From Lysinibacillus fusiformis (GTDB taxonomy: Bacteria > Bacillota > Bacilli > Bacillales_A > Planococcaceae), in contig NZ_PYWL01000001.1 in the NCBI RefSeq assembly GCF_003049525.1, positions 124,001-188,000 on the forward strand: 64,000 bases of DNA, in the 5' to 3' direction. Shown here one piece after another: positions 1-12,004 of this stretch. Position numbers and translations under genes: made by a program. A model generated the notes under the pieces. It saw only the letters and a program-made list of their open reading frames with translations, had not been told where the DNA came from and made no database searches. How positions within the stretch are numbered: the stretch's first letter is position 1; the number at the start of each line of letters is the position of its first letter.

Positions 1-1550
1 TGTTGCATCACTTGAAGCACTTGTTGCTTATAGAGCTTGACTGCTTCAATGTCAAAATATAGCATGCCAGTACGACGAATAAAGAAGTCACTTGGAGTAT
101 AGACCATTTCAGCTTCTAAGCCATATAATAGCATCGCATGTAAAGTAAGTGGCATTGTACTACCATGCTCATGTAAGTATTTTACACGATCAAATAAAGC
201 ATCCACATTCGTGCCATATTTTTGGACAAGTTGCTTGGCTTCATCATAATTTAAACCATACTGAACACCCTCTCGAGCTTTATAGGCAATATAATCTGGG
301 AAATTGATGGCGTTAATACCCTTTGCTCCTGACAATGATAATTCTCGAGTGATGGATGCACTCGCATGCTTATAACGACGGGTTTTTACGATTTTATCTA
401 CAATCGATTCTGCCATTTGGCGGTAGCCTGTTAGCTTGCCACCTGCTATCGTCATTAAACCACTCGGAGCCGTCCAAATTTCATCTTTCCTTGAAATTTC
501 TGAAGGATTCTTTCCTTTTTCATAAATTAATGGACGAACGCCTGCCCACGATGATTCAATTGTAGCTCTTGTAATATTGGCGGTAGGGAAAACTTTCTTT
601 GCCGCCTCAACTAAATAGTCCACATCTTGCTGTGTTGCAACAGGATGTACTGGATTGCCCTCAAAGACAGTATCCGTTGTACCTACATAGGTTTTACCAT
701 CACGCGGGATTGCAAATGCCATACGTCCATCAGCAATATCGAAATAAACTGCTTGCTTTAATGGAAAATCTTTTTGATTCAGGACAATATGAACACCCTT
801 CGTCAATCTTAATTGCTTATTATCAGCTACTTTATCCCTTTGTCGTACATCATCCACCCAAGGACCTGTAGCATTGACAATTTGAGCAGCATGTACATTC
901 AACATGCGTCCTGTTAAATGATCTTCTACTTTAATTCCAACAAGCTTTTTCTTGTCGTAGATGAACTCCTTCATCTCCGCATAATTAAGACAAAGTGCCC
1001 CATATTCAACAGCTTTTTTTAATACTTCAATTGTAAGACGTGCATCATCTGTACGATATTCAACATAATAGCCTCCACCCACAAGTCCTTCTTGATTGAG
1101 TAAAGGTTCTAATGCTAATGTTTCTTGCACATTTAGCATCGTTCTACGTTCCTGTTTTTTGACACCTGCTAAACGGTCATAAACTCTTAAGGCTAGAGAT
1201 GTTGTCATTGGGCTAAGGGAACCCTTTTTATATAAAGGCAAAAGCATTTTTTCTGGTGTTGTCACATGAACAGCATTGTCATAGACGATTTCACGTTCAC
1301 GTCCCACCTCTGCTACAACTCCTACATCAAATTGCTTTAAATATCGTAGTCCACCATGGATGAGTTTAGTCGATCGACTCGATGTTCCAGCAGAGAAATC
1401 CTGCATGTCGATACATGCGACGGACAATCCCCTTGAGGCAGCATCCAAGGCAATACCTGCACCCGTAATGCCTCCACCAATGACTAAAACGTCAAAACTA
1501 TAGTGCTCTAAATAATATAAAATTTTTGGACGATGCTCATATGAAAACAT
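1..1550 (-). CDS. glpD: Aerobic glycerol-3-phosphate dehydrogenase, partial (C-terminus beyond left edge)
   Basis: FAD-dependent, membrane-associated enzyme that oxidises sn-glycerol-3-phosphate to dihydroxyacetone phosphate and passes electrons to quinone. The start is ATG at 1550, preceded by a G-rich ribosome site (GGGGGAAAAAGGT). The N-terminus reads MFSYEHRPKILYYLEHYSFD, then the Rossmann FAD motif VIGGGITGAG, then GTSSRSTKLIHGGLRYLK, all typical of GlpD. About 516 codons are in the window; the family is about 550 residues, so only the last few dozen residues are missing. It follows glpK by 18 nt on the same strand, so both are probably cotranscribed downstream of mutL. No frameshift was seen in the parts translated by hand. 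Confidence 0.95.
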   Translation of the reverse strand, partial: MFSYEHRPKILYYLEHYSFDVLVIGGGITGAGIALDAASRGLSVACIDMQDFSAGTSSRSTKLIHGGLRYLKQFDVGVVAEVGREREIVYDNAVHVTTPEKMLLPLYKKGSLSPMTTSLALRVYDRLAGVKKQERRTMLNVQETLALEPLLNQEGLVGGGYYVEYRTDDARLTIEVLKKAVEYGALCLNYAEMKEFIYDKKKLVGIKVEDHLTGRMLNVHAAQIVNATGPWVDDVRQRDKVADNKQLRLTKGVHIVLNQKDFPLKQAVYFDIADGRMAFAIPRDGKTYVGTTDTVFEGNPVHPVATQQDVDYLVEAAKKVFPTANITRATIESSWAGVRPLIYEKGKNPSEISRKDEIWTAPSGLMTIAGGKLTGYRQMAESIVDKIVKTRRYKHASASITRELSLSGAKGINAINFPDYIAYKAREGVQYGLNYDEAKQLVQKYGTNVDALFDRVKYLHEHGSTMPLTLHAMLLYGLEAEMVYTPSDFFIRRTGMLYFDIEAVKLYKQQVLQVMQ

Positions 1551-1568
1551 ACCTTTTTCCCCCAATAG

Positions 1569-4942
<3,374 letters not shown>

Positions 4943-4957
4943 TAACGAATCACTCCT

Positions 4958-7540
4958 TTATTTTTTCATGTTTAATAACTCTTGCTGTAACTCATATAAA
5001 ATATTCATTGCCTGCATCGGTGAAGTTCCTAAAATATTAACTTTCTCTAATTTTTTTAACACCTCTGCCCCAGCTTCTGCCCCAGCTGGTGCAATTGGCT
5101 CTTCTTCAGTAAATAAGGACATTTGCAGTGGCGGTTCTACTATTTTCTGTGTTTCAGCCACTACTTCGTTCCCAGCCTCAAAGTTTTCCAATAGCACACG
5201 TGCTCTTGCCAAAATTTCTTCTGGTAATTGCGCTAATTGTGCCACATGAATACCATATGATTTATCAGCAGCACCTTTTTTCACCTTATGCAGGAACACA
5301 ACCATGCCATTTTTTTCGGTCGCTGCGACATGTACATTTTGTAAGCGTGGTAAATCCTTTTCAAGAGCTGTTAATTCATGATAATGCGTAGAAAACAACG
5401 TATTAGCACCGATTTTGTCATGAATATATTCCATCATGGATTGAGCTAAACTCATCCCATCATAAGTAGAGGTACCACGACCTATTTCATCAAATAACAT
5501 TAAACTGTTTTTTGTAGCATGCATAATGGCGTGTTGAGATTCAAGCATTTCTACCATAAATGTAGATTGCCCTGCTGCTAAATCATCAGCTGCACCGATG
5601 CGAGTGAAAATTTGGTCAGTAATAGGTAGCTTCGCCTTTTCAGCAGGTACATAGCAGCCCATTTGTGCCATGACAACAATTAATGCTACCTGACGCATAT
5701 AGGTACTTTTACCAGACATATTCGGCCCAGTAATAAGCATCATATTATTCTGTTCTTCTAGCACACAATCGTTTGGTACATACATTTGCTTATTCAACAT
5801 TTTTTCTACAACAGGATGGCGACCTTCAATGATTTCAAGCGCTCGTCCATTATGGAATTGTGGTTTTGTAAAACGATATTTTTCTGAGATGCTCGCAAAG
5901 CTTAGCAAAACATCTAACTCACTTATACTTGCTGCCAGTGCTTGTACACGTGGAATAAATTCCTTTAATGCATCTCGAATTTCTACAAATAGGTTGTACT
6001 CTAGTGTAAGGCTTTCTTCTTCAGCATTTAAAATCAATGCTTCTTTTTCTTTTAATTCCTGTGTAATATAGCGCTCTGCATTAGCTAGCGTCTGTTTGCG
6101 CTCATAACGAGTTAAATCCGCTAAATGGATATTCGATTTTGTAATTTCAATATAATAACCAAAGATGCGATTATAGCCAATTTTTAAGTTTTTAATGCCT
6201 GTTTTCAAACGCTCTTCTTGCTCGAGCTGAGCAATCCAATCCTTACCATTGCGAGCGGCATATCGAAGCTCGTCTAATCGTTCATGATAGCCATCTCGAA
6301 TCACATCCCCTTCTTTAATGGTAATTGGCGGATTATCCGTTATAGCATTTGCTAAAAGCTCCTCAACAGCTGTACATGTATCGAGAGCTGCCCCTAGTTG
6401 TTGAAGTGTCTCCTTACCCGCACCTAATAACTGCTGCTGAATAGCTGGCACTTGGCGCAACGAATCACGTAATTGCGCTAAATCACGGCCACCTACATTG
6501 CCAAAAGCAACGCGACCAGCTAGCCGCTCTAAATCATATACCTGTTTTAAGGCAGTTTGTAACTCTGTTCGAACAAAATATTCTTCTAATAAATCAGTCA
6601 CAATCGCTAGTCTAGACTCAATAGCTGAGCGTGTGGCAAGCGGCTGATGGAGCCATTGTTTTAATTTACGGCCACCCATTGCTGTGACGGTATCATCGAG
6701 CAACCATAACAGTGTCCCTTTTTGATCTCCACCGCGAATGGATTGAATGAGCTCTAAATTTCGCTTTGAGCTAGAATCAATGCGTAAATAATGTTTCATT
6801 TCATTAAACGTAAATGCTTGAATATGTGATAACGAACGCATTTGTGTTTTATCTATATAGGCCAATAATCGAAGGCATGAAATTTGTAGGGCTGATGGAA
6901 CAGCTTCTACATAGCTAGCTGCTTTATCCACCGTCATTTCATCGGTTTCCACTGACAGTACAATGGCGGCATTTGCAGCATGTTCTGCTAACAATAACTG
7001 TAAACCATCCGTTACAATAAGTTCCCGAATACCATAGGCCTGCATTTGCATTAATAATGCTTTGCCATCGCCTTCAATGGACGAAGCCACGGCTTCACCT
7101 GTTGATAAATCTAGATATGCATAGCCAAATGTTGTGTCATCCAGTTGTTCGGCTGCTCCAATAAAATGATTGGATTTCCCTTCAAGTGTCTTACCTTCCA
7201 TAATTGTACCGGGTGTGATGAGTTGAACGACTTCACGTTTGACCACGCCTTTTGCTTGCTTTGGATCTTCTGTTTGTTCACAAATAGCCACTTTATAGCC
7301 TTTTTGCACAAGTGTTTCAATATAATTTTTAGCCGAATGATGCGGCACACCACACATTGGAATTCGTTCTTTTGCGCCAGCATCCCGGCTCGTTAACGTA
7401 ATTTCTAGAATTTGTGAGGCATTAATGGCATCCTCAAAAAACATTTCATAAAAGTCACCTAATCTAAAAAATAAAAAGGCATCCTTGTAATCTTCTTTAA
7501 CCTGTAGATACTGTTGCATCATTGGTGTATATGTTGTCAT
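4958..7540 (-). CDS. mutS: DNA mismatch repair protein MutS
   Basis: Recognises base mismatches and small loops and, with ATP, recruits MutL. The N-terminal mismatch-binding domain contains FFRLGDFYEMFFEDA, which includes the conserved Phe-X-Glu wedge. The ATPase has Walker A GPNMSGKSTYMRQ, LFDEIGRGTSTYDG and STHYHEL. 860 aa is typical for MutS1. The start ATG at 7540 follows GAGGTAAAT. It is the first gene of the mutS-mutL(-glpK-glpD) run. The cotE terminator lies directly upstream, and a TATAAT-like hexamer follows it, so mutS probably has its own promoter. Confidence 0.98.
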   Translation of the reverse strand: MTTYTPMMQQYLQVKEDYKDAFLFFRLGDFYEMFFEDAINASQILEITLTSRDAGAKERIPMCGVPHHSAKNYIETLVQKGYKVAICEQTEDPKQAKGVVKREVVQLITPGTIMEGKTLEGKSNHFIGAAEQLDDTTFGYAYLDLSTGEAVASSIEGDGKALLMQMQAYGIRELIVTDGLQLLLAEHAANAAIVLSVETDEMTVDKAASYVEAVPSALQISCLRLLAYIDKTQMRSLSHIQAFTFNEMKHYLRIDSSSKRNLELIQSIRGGDQKGTLLWLLDDTVTAMGGRKLKQWLHQPLATRSAIESRLAIVTDLLEEYFVRTELQTALKQVYDLERLAGRVAFGNVGGRDLAQLRDSLRQVPAIQQQLLGAGKETLQQLGAALDTCTAVEELLANAITDNPPITIKEGDVIRDGYHERLDELRYAARNGKDWIAQLEQEERLKTGIKNLKIGYNRIFGYYIEITKSNIHLADLTRYERKQTLANAERYITQELKEKEALILNAEEESLTLEYNLFVEIRDALKEFIPRVQALAASISELDVLLSFASISEKYRFTKPQFHNGRALEIIEGRHPVVEKMLNKQMYVPNDCVLEEQNNMMLITGPNMSGKSTYMRQVALIVVMAQMGCYVPAEKAKLPITDQIFTRIGAADDLAAGQSTFMVEMLESQHAIMHATKNSLMLFDEIGRGTSTYDGMSLAQSMMEYIHDKIGANTLFSTHYHELTALEKDLPRLQNVHVAATEKNGMVVFLHKVKKGAADKSYGIHVAQLAQLPEEILARARVLLENFEAGNEVVAETQKIVEPPLQMSLFTEEEPIAPAGAEAGAEVLKKLEKVNILGTSPMQAMNILYELQQELLNMKK

Positions 7541-7587
7541 ATAAATATTTACCTCGCTCTTACCTATAGATAGTTTTATTATAACAA

Positions 7588-7646
7588 AAGATACATGCGA
7601 AACGCTTCATTCACCTTTTTTAAGATGCTAGCGTTTCGCATGTATC
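7588..7646 (-). terminator. Rho-independent terminator of cotE
   Basis: A perfect 17-bp inverted repeat (7590-7606 against 7630-7646) with a 23-nt loop lies 22 nt beyond the cotE stop. On the minus strand it is followed by TTTTGTT. It insulates mutS from cotE. Confidence 0.88.
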
Positions 7647-7667
7647 GAAAAATAATGGTTTCTAAAA

Positions 7668-8261
7668 TTATCTTGGTCGTTCATCAGGAAACGATGATGA
7701 CTCTAATACATACCTACCTTCTCCATCAGAGCTTGACGATGAGCTTGAGCTTGAGCTAGATGAGGACGATGATGATGAACTCTCATCATTAAGGCTCCAG
7801 TCTTCTTCATAATCTAGCGGATGTACACTAATACAAATTGTTGTTTCACCCATTACTTCCACAACCACTTCACGTTCTACTACAATTTCAAATTTCGTCC
7901 CACATGAAGAAATTACTGCTTCAATACAATTCGGTTCTTGTATTACCCGTACACGAACATCATCACCAACGCTAATTTCCCCTTCTCGATAGTGAAGCTT
8001 CACTTTGTCTTTATAGTGAATTGTTTCCGAAAACACAGCTGTCTTTGAATGATTACTATAGGCATACCATACATTGACATCAAATTTCCCTGTTACTTCT
8101 ACAAATTTCCCGACTCTTTTAGCAGAGCAAGTATGGTTAATTACCCAGCATCCTAAAATACTTGTCGGTTTATTTGTTGGTGATAATGTTACACGCTCTT
8201 CCGTTCTCTTCTTCCCTTTGGCAACTACTGCTTTCGTCACGATTTGTCGTAAACGTTTCAG
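7668..8261 (-). CDS. cotE: Outer spore coat morphogenetic protein CotE, probable CTG start, poly-serine tail
   Basis: CotE organises the outer spore coat on the forespore surface. The conserved region reads LRQIVTKAVVAKGKK ... SILGCWVINH ... FDVNVWYAYSNHSKT ... VREVIQEPNC-type segments, then VVEVMGETTI, all as in CotE. The frame stays open to 8411, but the usual CotE N-terminus begins only at codon 51. There AAGGAGGA lies 7 nt before a CTG at 8261. No ATG, GTG or TTG falls in that spot in frame, and a candidate sigma-K promoter lies inside the upstream extension. With CTG the protein is 197 aa (B. subtilis CotE is 181). The tail carries 18 consecutive serines (residues 161-178; codons at 7728-7781) where other CotEs are Asp/Glu rich. 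Confidence 0.9.
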   Translation of the reverse strand: MKRLRQIVTKAVVAKGKKRTEERVTLSPTNKPTSILGCWVINHTCSAKRVGKFVEVTGKFDVNVWYAYSNHSKTAVFSETIHYKDKVKLHYREGEISVGDDVRVRVIQEPNCIEAVISSCGTKFEIVVEREVVVEVMGETTICISVHPLDYEEDWSLNDESSSSSSSSSSSSSSSSSSDGEGRYVLESSSFPDERPR

Positions 8262-8290
8262 CGCAATTCCTCCTTCGACTCTTTTCACTC

Positions 8291-8318
8291 CATCATATGC
8301 AGGTAGCGCCCATTGGGT
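8291..8318 (-). promoter_or_regulatory. Candidate sigma-K promoter of cotE
   Basis: Minus-strand AC (8318-8317), a 17-nt spacer, then CATATGATG (8299-8291) fits the sigma-K pattern AC-N16/17-CATAnnnTA except for the last base. It ends about 30 nt before the CTG start, leaving room for a short leader with the ribosome site. B. subtilis cotE has a sigma-K promoter, which supports this. It is a pattern match only. Confidence 0.45.
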
Positions 8319-8411
8319 GAACATATATTTTAGAGAATTAAATGATTCCTCCACAACTCTTTTCGAAAGATGACTGCTATAGCGAGAGCATTCCCCCATA
8401 GAAATAAACAT

Positions 8412-8442
8412 AAAAAAGCTCGAATGCTGTCATTCGAGCTTT
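8412..8442 (-). terminator. Terminator of ymcA (miaB-ymcA transcript)
   Basis: A 12-bp perfect stem (8415-8426 / 8431-8442) with loop CTGT, followed on the minus strand by a T-run, 15 nt past the ymcA stop. It separates ymcA from the cotE promoter region. Confidence 0.9.
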
Positions 8443-8456
8443 ACTTCTATAATCTG

Positions 8457-8894
8457 TTAAGAACAGCTACCTGGTTGAGAATTGTCTACATATGAACCCG
8501 TTTCACCACGTAGCACATCGCCACCTGTTGAGCGGATAATTTCATTTGTTACATTATTAGCGATCGTATTTGATACTAATTGCAATAAATCATTTACATC
8601 GCCTTGCGATTCTTTAAATTGTTGAACAACTGGAATGTCATTAATTTCTTCTTCGATTTTAGCAATTTTATCTTCTATCATTTTTAGCGCTTTTTCTTTT
8701 CCTAAGTGTTGGAAATTAACCGCTTGTTTTTGTAAACTTTTTAAACTTGCGATTCGTTCACGTACTTGTTGATTTTCATTGATTTGAGCTTCTGCCTTTT
8801 TGAAAAATTCAACCTCTGGTGTATTTGCAATCATATGTGCAATTTCATGTGATTTTTTAATTAAATCTTCTTTTGTGAATAAGATTTGTGTCAT
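8457..8894 (-). CDS. ymcA: YmcA/RicA family regulator of RNA processing and development
   Basis: Member of the YlbF/YmcA family (about 143-145 aa). In B. subtilis RicA forms a complex with RicF (YlbF) and RicT (YaaT). That complex affects biofilm formation, sporulation, competence and RNase Y-dependent mRNA maturation, and it binds Fe-S clusters through cysteines that include one near the C-terminus of RicA. Here the protein is 145 aa, largely helical with heptad-like Leu/Ile/Lys/Glu, and ends NSQPGSCS. The single C-terminal Cys144 is therefore retained. It follows miaB with no gap, the same pairing as in B. subtilis. The RNase Y gene itself is in this window at 31.8 kb. Confidence 0.92.
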   Translation of the reverse strand: MTQILFTKEDLIKKSHEIAHMIANTPEVEFFKKAEAQINENQQVRERIASLKSLQKQAVNFQHLGKEKALKMIEDKIAKIEEEINDIPVVQQFKESQGDVNDLLQLVSNTIANNVTNEIIRSTGGDVLRGETGSYVDNSQPGSCS

Positions 8895-10439
8895 TTACGC
8901 TTCCACCTTTTCATTTTTTACGACTTCCAAAAACTCACCAGTAAGTGAATAAGATGTAGTCTCTATAATTTTAACTTTTACTAATTGACCAATTACTTCT
9001 GCTGGTGCTTTAAAGTTAACCAGACGATTTTTTCGCGTATAGCCTGCTAGCACATCATCTCGTCGTTTACTTGTTCCTTCAACTAATACTTCGACAACCT
9101 CACCATTTAAACGCTCTAAGGCTTTGCGTGAATACTCACCCACCACTTCATTTAAACGTTGAAGTCGTTCCTTTTTCACCTCTTCAGGTACATTATCGAC
9201 CATTTTTGCAGCCGGAGTCCCTTCACGAGGAGAATAGATATACGTAAATGCTGCCTCAAAGCCAACTTCACGGTATAGGGAAAGCGTTTCCTCAAATTGT
9301 TCCTCCGTTTCGTTTGGGTAGCCAACGATAATATCTGTCGTTAATGTTACTTCAGGAATTGCAGCTTTAATTTTTTCTACTAATGTCAGGAAATGCTCAC
9401 GTGTATATTTACGAGCCATAATTTTTAAAATGTCATTAGAGCCAGATTGTACTGGCAAATGAATATGTTCTACTAAATTACCACGTTTTGCAAGTACTTC
9501 GATTAGTTGATCATCGAAATCTCGAGGGTGACTCGTTGTAAAACGAATTCGTGGAATATCAATTTTTCTTAAAGCATCCATTAAATCCCCAAGACGATAT
9601 TCGATATCCTCAAAGTCTTTTCCGTAAGCGTTGACATTTTGACCAAGCAACATAATCTCCTGATAGCCCGCTGCCGCTAGCTCTCGGACCTCAGCAATGA
9701 TCTCCTCTGGACGACGACTACGCTCTTTTCCACGTGTATACGGTACGATACAATACGTACAGAATTTATCGCAACCATACATAATATTAACCCATGCTTT
9801 AATGGAACCAAGACGTTTCTTCGGCAGATTTTCAATCACATCGCCTTCTTTAGACCAAACTTCTACGACCATTTCTTTCGACATATACGCTTCTTTAAGA
9901 ATGTTTGGAAGGCGGTGAATATTATGCGTTCCAAAAACCATATCGACATGTGGATAGCTTCTTAAAATTTTATTTACAACCGATTCCTCTTGCGACATAC
10001 AGCCACAAACCCCGATTAGCATCTCTGGGTTTTTTCGTTTATATTTCAACAGGAAACCAAGTTCTCCAAATACTTTGTTTTCTGCATTTTCTCGAATGGC
10101 ACATGTATTCAGCAAGACGACGTCAGCCTCTTCAATTATTTCAGTTGGTGTGTAACCCAACTGCATAAAAATACCAGCCATTACTTCTGTGTCATGCTCA
10201 TTCATTTGGCAGCCATAAGTACGAATGTAGAAAGTACGATCTTTACCCATTCCTGCAAATTGATCATCAATGCTAAAATCCTTATGGTATTTCACATCTT
10301 CTTTACCACGTTTTTTAGCATCTTTTAAGGAAGGTGCCGTAAAGACCTTCTCAAAATATTTACTGTAATCCTTTTCAGGCTTGTCTTCTTTTTTTGGTTG
10401 ATTGACCTGTTGATTAGCTAAGCGTTGTTCCTCATTCAT
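8895..10439 (-). CDS. miaB: tRNA-2-methylthio-N6-dimethylallyladenosine synthase MiaB
   Basis: Radical-SAM methylthiotransferase that converts i6A37 to ms2i6A37 in tRNA. The N-terminal UPF0004 domain supplies cysteines in [19 protein letters not shown] and GVCGCMSQ for one [4Fe-4S] cluster. The radical SAM cluster motif is CDKFCTYC (CxxxCxxC). A C-terminal TRAM domain follows (about residues 440-505). Length 514 aa matches Bacillus MiaB. The first about 60 residues are a charged extension seen in Bacillus orthologues. ATG at 10439 follows GAAAGGAG at a somewhat long distance. Confidence 0.96.
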   Translation of the reverse strand: MNEEQRLANQQVNQPKKEDKPEKDYSKYFEKVFTAPSLKDAKKRGKEDVKYHKDFSIDDQFAGMGKDRTFYIRTYGCQMNEHDTEVMAGIFMQLGYTPTEIIEEADVVLLNTCAIRENAENKVFGELGFLLKYKRKNPEMLIGVCGCMSQEESVVNKILRSYPHVDMVFGTHNIHRLPNILKEAYMSKEMVVEVWSKEGDVIENLPKKRLGSIKAWVNIMYGCDKFCTYCIVPYTRGKERSRRPEEIIAEVRELAAAGYQEIMLLGQNVNAYGKDFEDIEYRLGDLMDALRKIDIPRIRFTTSHPRDFDDQLIEVLAKRGNLVEHIHLPVQSGSNDILKIMARKYTREHFLTLVEKIKAAIPEVTLTTDIIVGYPNETEEQFEETLSLYREVGFEAAFTYIYSPREGTPAAKMVDNVPEEVKKERLQRLNEVVGEYSRKALERLNGEVVEVLVEGTSKRRDDVLAGYTRKNRLVNFKAPAEVIGQLVKVKIIETTSYSLTGEFLEVVKNEKVEA

Positions 10440-10495
10440 CGCAATCAGGTAACTCCTTTCAAACGAAATCCATGCACTTGAATTTCCATCTTACT

Positions 10496-10525
10496 ATTAT
10501 ACTGAATAGTTGATACTTCCTACAA
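10496..10525 (-). promoter_or_regulatory. Candidate sigma-A promoter of miaB
   Basis: Minus-strand TTGTAG (10525-10520), an 18-nt spacer and TATAAT (10501-10496) lie 57 nt upstream of the miaB ATG. The -10 is perfect and the -35 is moderate. Confidence 0.5.
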
Positions 10526-10621
10526 GGCTTGCGCTTCAAATGTCGTGGTTTCGACTTAATTACAAGTAGCTGAAAGGATAAATCCGTCCAATTTCAAGTT
10601 TTATCTTATCTAATAAGAGAG

Positions 10622-11890
10622 CTAAACGTTACGATCAATAAAATACTTCCTATGCTTTATATATAAGTATCCATTGTATAATTTCAGCTTGACCCAACGC
10701 TTCATACTCATATCCTCTTTATAAAATAAAGCATTTGTATATCGGCCTTGTTTCACTAATCGTTTGGCTTCAATTTTTAATTTTTCATTTCCCATACATT
10801 TATATAAAGTTTTTGGAGGCAGTAGTGACCACAAATGCTTAGTTTGGACATATGTTCGTTCAAGCGGGATGTGTAATAAATAATCATCCACTACATATTG
10901 CATGAAGTTATGGCCGCTCGCTGTTACATAATAGCTGGAAGAACCGGCTCGTAAATTGAGCTCAAATAACTTATACTCCCCATCACGCGGATCATATTTC
11001 ATATCAAAATTGGCAAAACCCGTATAACCGATGTCCTCTAACAGATGCCGGATTGTATCCATCAATTGCTCATCATAATCGATCATGACAGCTAAAGAGA
11101 TACCTTTGTTTTGCGGGGAGGGGTCCTCAAAAAGCTTATTGCTTAAACACATCAATTTCACTTTTTTATCTCTCCCTACATAGACGTCTAATACGCGAAT
11201 GAACGAATCATCACCGGGGATAAACTCTTGTAAAATTAAAGTGTCCTGATAGCTTGAGCTATAAATACTGCGAACAATCTGTTGCATCTCACTGTCATTA
11301 TGGACTAGATAAATTTTTTTCTTCTCAGGAAAGGAGCAGCTAGAGTACGCCACAGAATTGGAAGGTTTAATAATGATTGGGTATTGGAATGGTATGAAGC
11401 AGTTTGTCTGTTGTTCCTTTGTTACAGTCACTGTTTGGGGGTATTTTAACTTATACAAGTCACAAAGTTGATAAAATTTTTCCTTTGTTTGAACCTTCTT
11501 GAGCAAAACTTGGTCGATATAGGGTAAAATAAAATATTTTTTTAGCTGCTCTTTATTTTTAATGATCAGCTCTGCGTAGAAGCAGTCGCAAACTAATAAT
11601 ATCAATCGTTGATGCTGAAACTGCTTTGCCAGCGTCAACAGCGCTTGTACAAAATGGTTAGGGTCATCTAAATTCTCTACATATCGAAAGTCAAGGATAC
11701 GACTATTTTGCGTAGCGATTCCCCGCGTACCACTGGAGAAAAATGATTGGAAATTCCCCCGCTTTCTAGCTGGCTCGATGACAAGGCTCTTAATAGTATA
11801 GGCCTCATAAAATGAACGAGCTACCCCGTAGGCATGCTGTCCTGATTGTATAACAATAGGCAAAAATGGTTGTACATGTAGGTATGACAA
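10622..11890 (-). CDS. ATP-grasp ligase, probable D-aspartate ligase for the peptidoglycan cross-bridge
   Basis: ATP-grasp amide ligase resembling Enterococcus faecium Asl(fm), which joins beta-D-Asp to the lysine of the peptidoglycan stem peptide. Matching features are HAYGVARSFYEAY near the N-terminus, LPYIDQVLL, YPIIIKPSNSVAY, LQEFIPGDDSFIRVL, and the metal-binding GFANFDMKYDPRDGEYKLFELNLR. Known cell-wall chemistry of Lysinibacillus (L-Lys-D-Asp) makes the role plausible. I set the start at TTG 11890, just behind GAGGTGAT, giving 422 aa; the longer frame to 11959 has no good ribosome site. It lies alone between two terminator/promoter regions, and no aspartate racemase is adjacent. The family call rests on remembered similarity. 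Confidence 0.75.
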   Translation of the reverse strand: MSYLHVQPFLPIVIQSGQHAYGVARSFYEAYTIKSLVIEPARKRGNFQSFFSSGTRGIATQNSRILDFRYVENLDDPNHFVQALLTLAKQFQHQRLILLVCDCFYAELIIKNKEQLKKYFILPYIDQVLLKKVQTKEKFYQLCDLYKLKYPQTVTVTKEQQTNCFIPFQYPIIIKPSNSVAYSSCSFPEKKKIYLVHNDSEMQQIVRSIYSSSYQDTLILQEFIPGDDSFIRVLDVYVGRDKKVKLMCLSNKLFEDPSPQNKGISLAVMIDYDEQLMDTIRHLLEDIGYTGFANFDMKYDPRDGEYKLFELNLRAGSSSYYVTASGHNFMQYVVDDYLLHIPLERTYVQTKHLWSLLPPKTLYKCMGNEKLKIEAKRLVKQGRYTNALFYKEDMSMKRWVKLKLYNGYLYIKHRKYFIDRNV

Positions 11891-11959
11891 TTGGATCACC
11901 TCTCTAGTAAAAATGAATTTATTCATTTGTATGCGAACTAGATTGGACATATGTAGCAC

Positions 11960-11993
11960 AAATAAAAGACACTAATATAAAAACTTTAGTGCC
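11960..11993 (-). terminator. Terminator at the end of the organophosphorus importer operon
   Basis: Stem 11986-11993 / 11968-11975 (8 bp with one G-T pair), followed on the minus strand by TTTTATTTG, beginning 12 nt past the PHP gene stop. Confidence 0.65.
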
Positions 11994-12004
11994 TTCTCCC
12001 GTAT

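Noticed and set aside
356..871. Plus-strand frames inside glpD
   Set aside because: Antisense shadows of a clear glpD coding frame.
8262..8411. 50-residue N-terminal extension of CotE in the open frame
   Set aside because: Unlike CotE; it begins at the ymcA terminator and covers the likely promoter and ribosome site.
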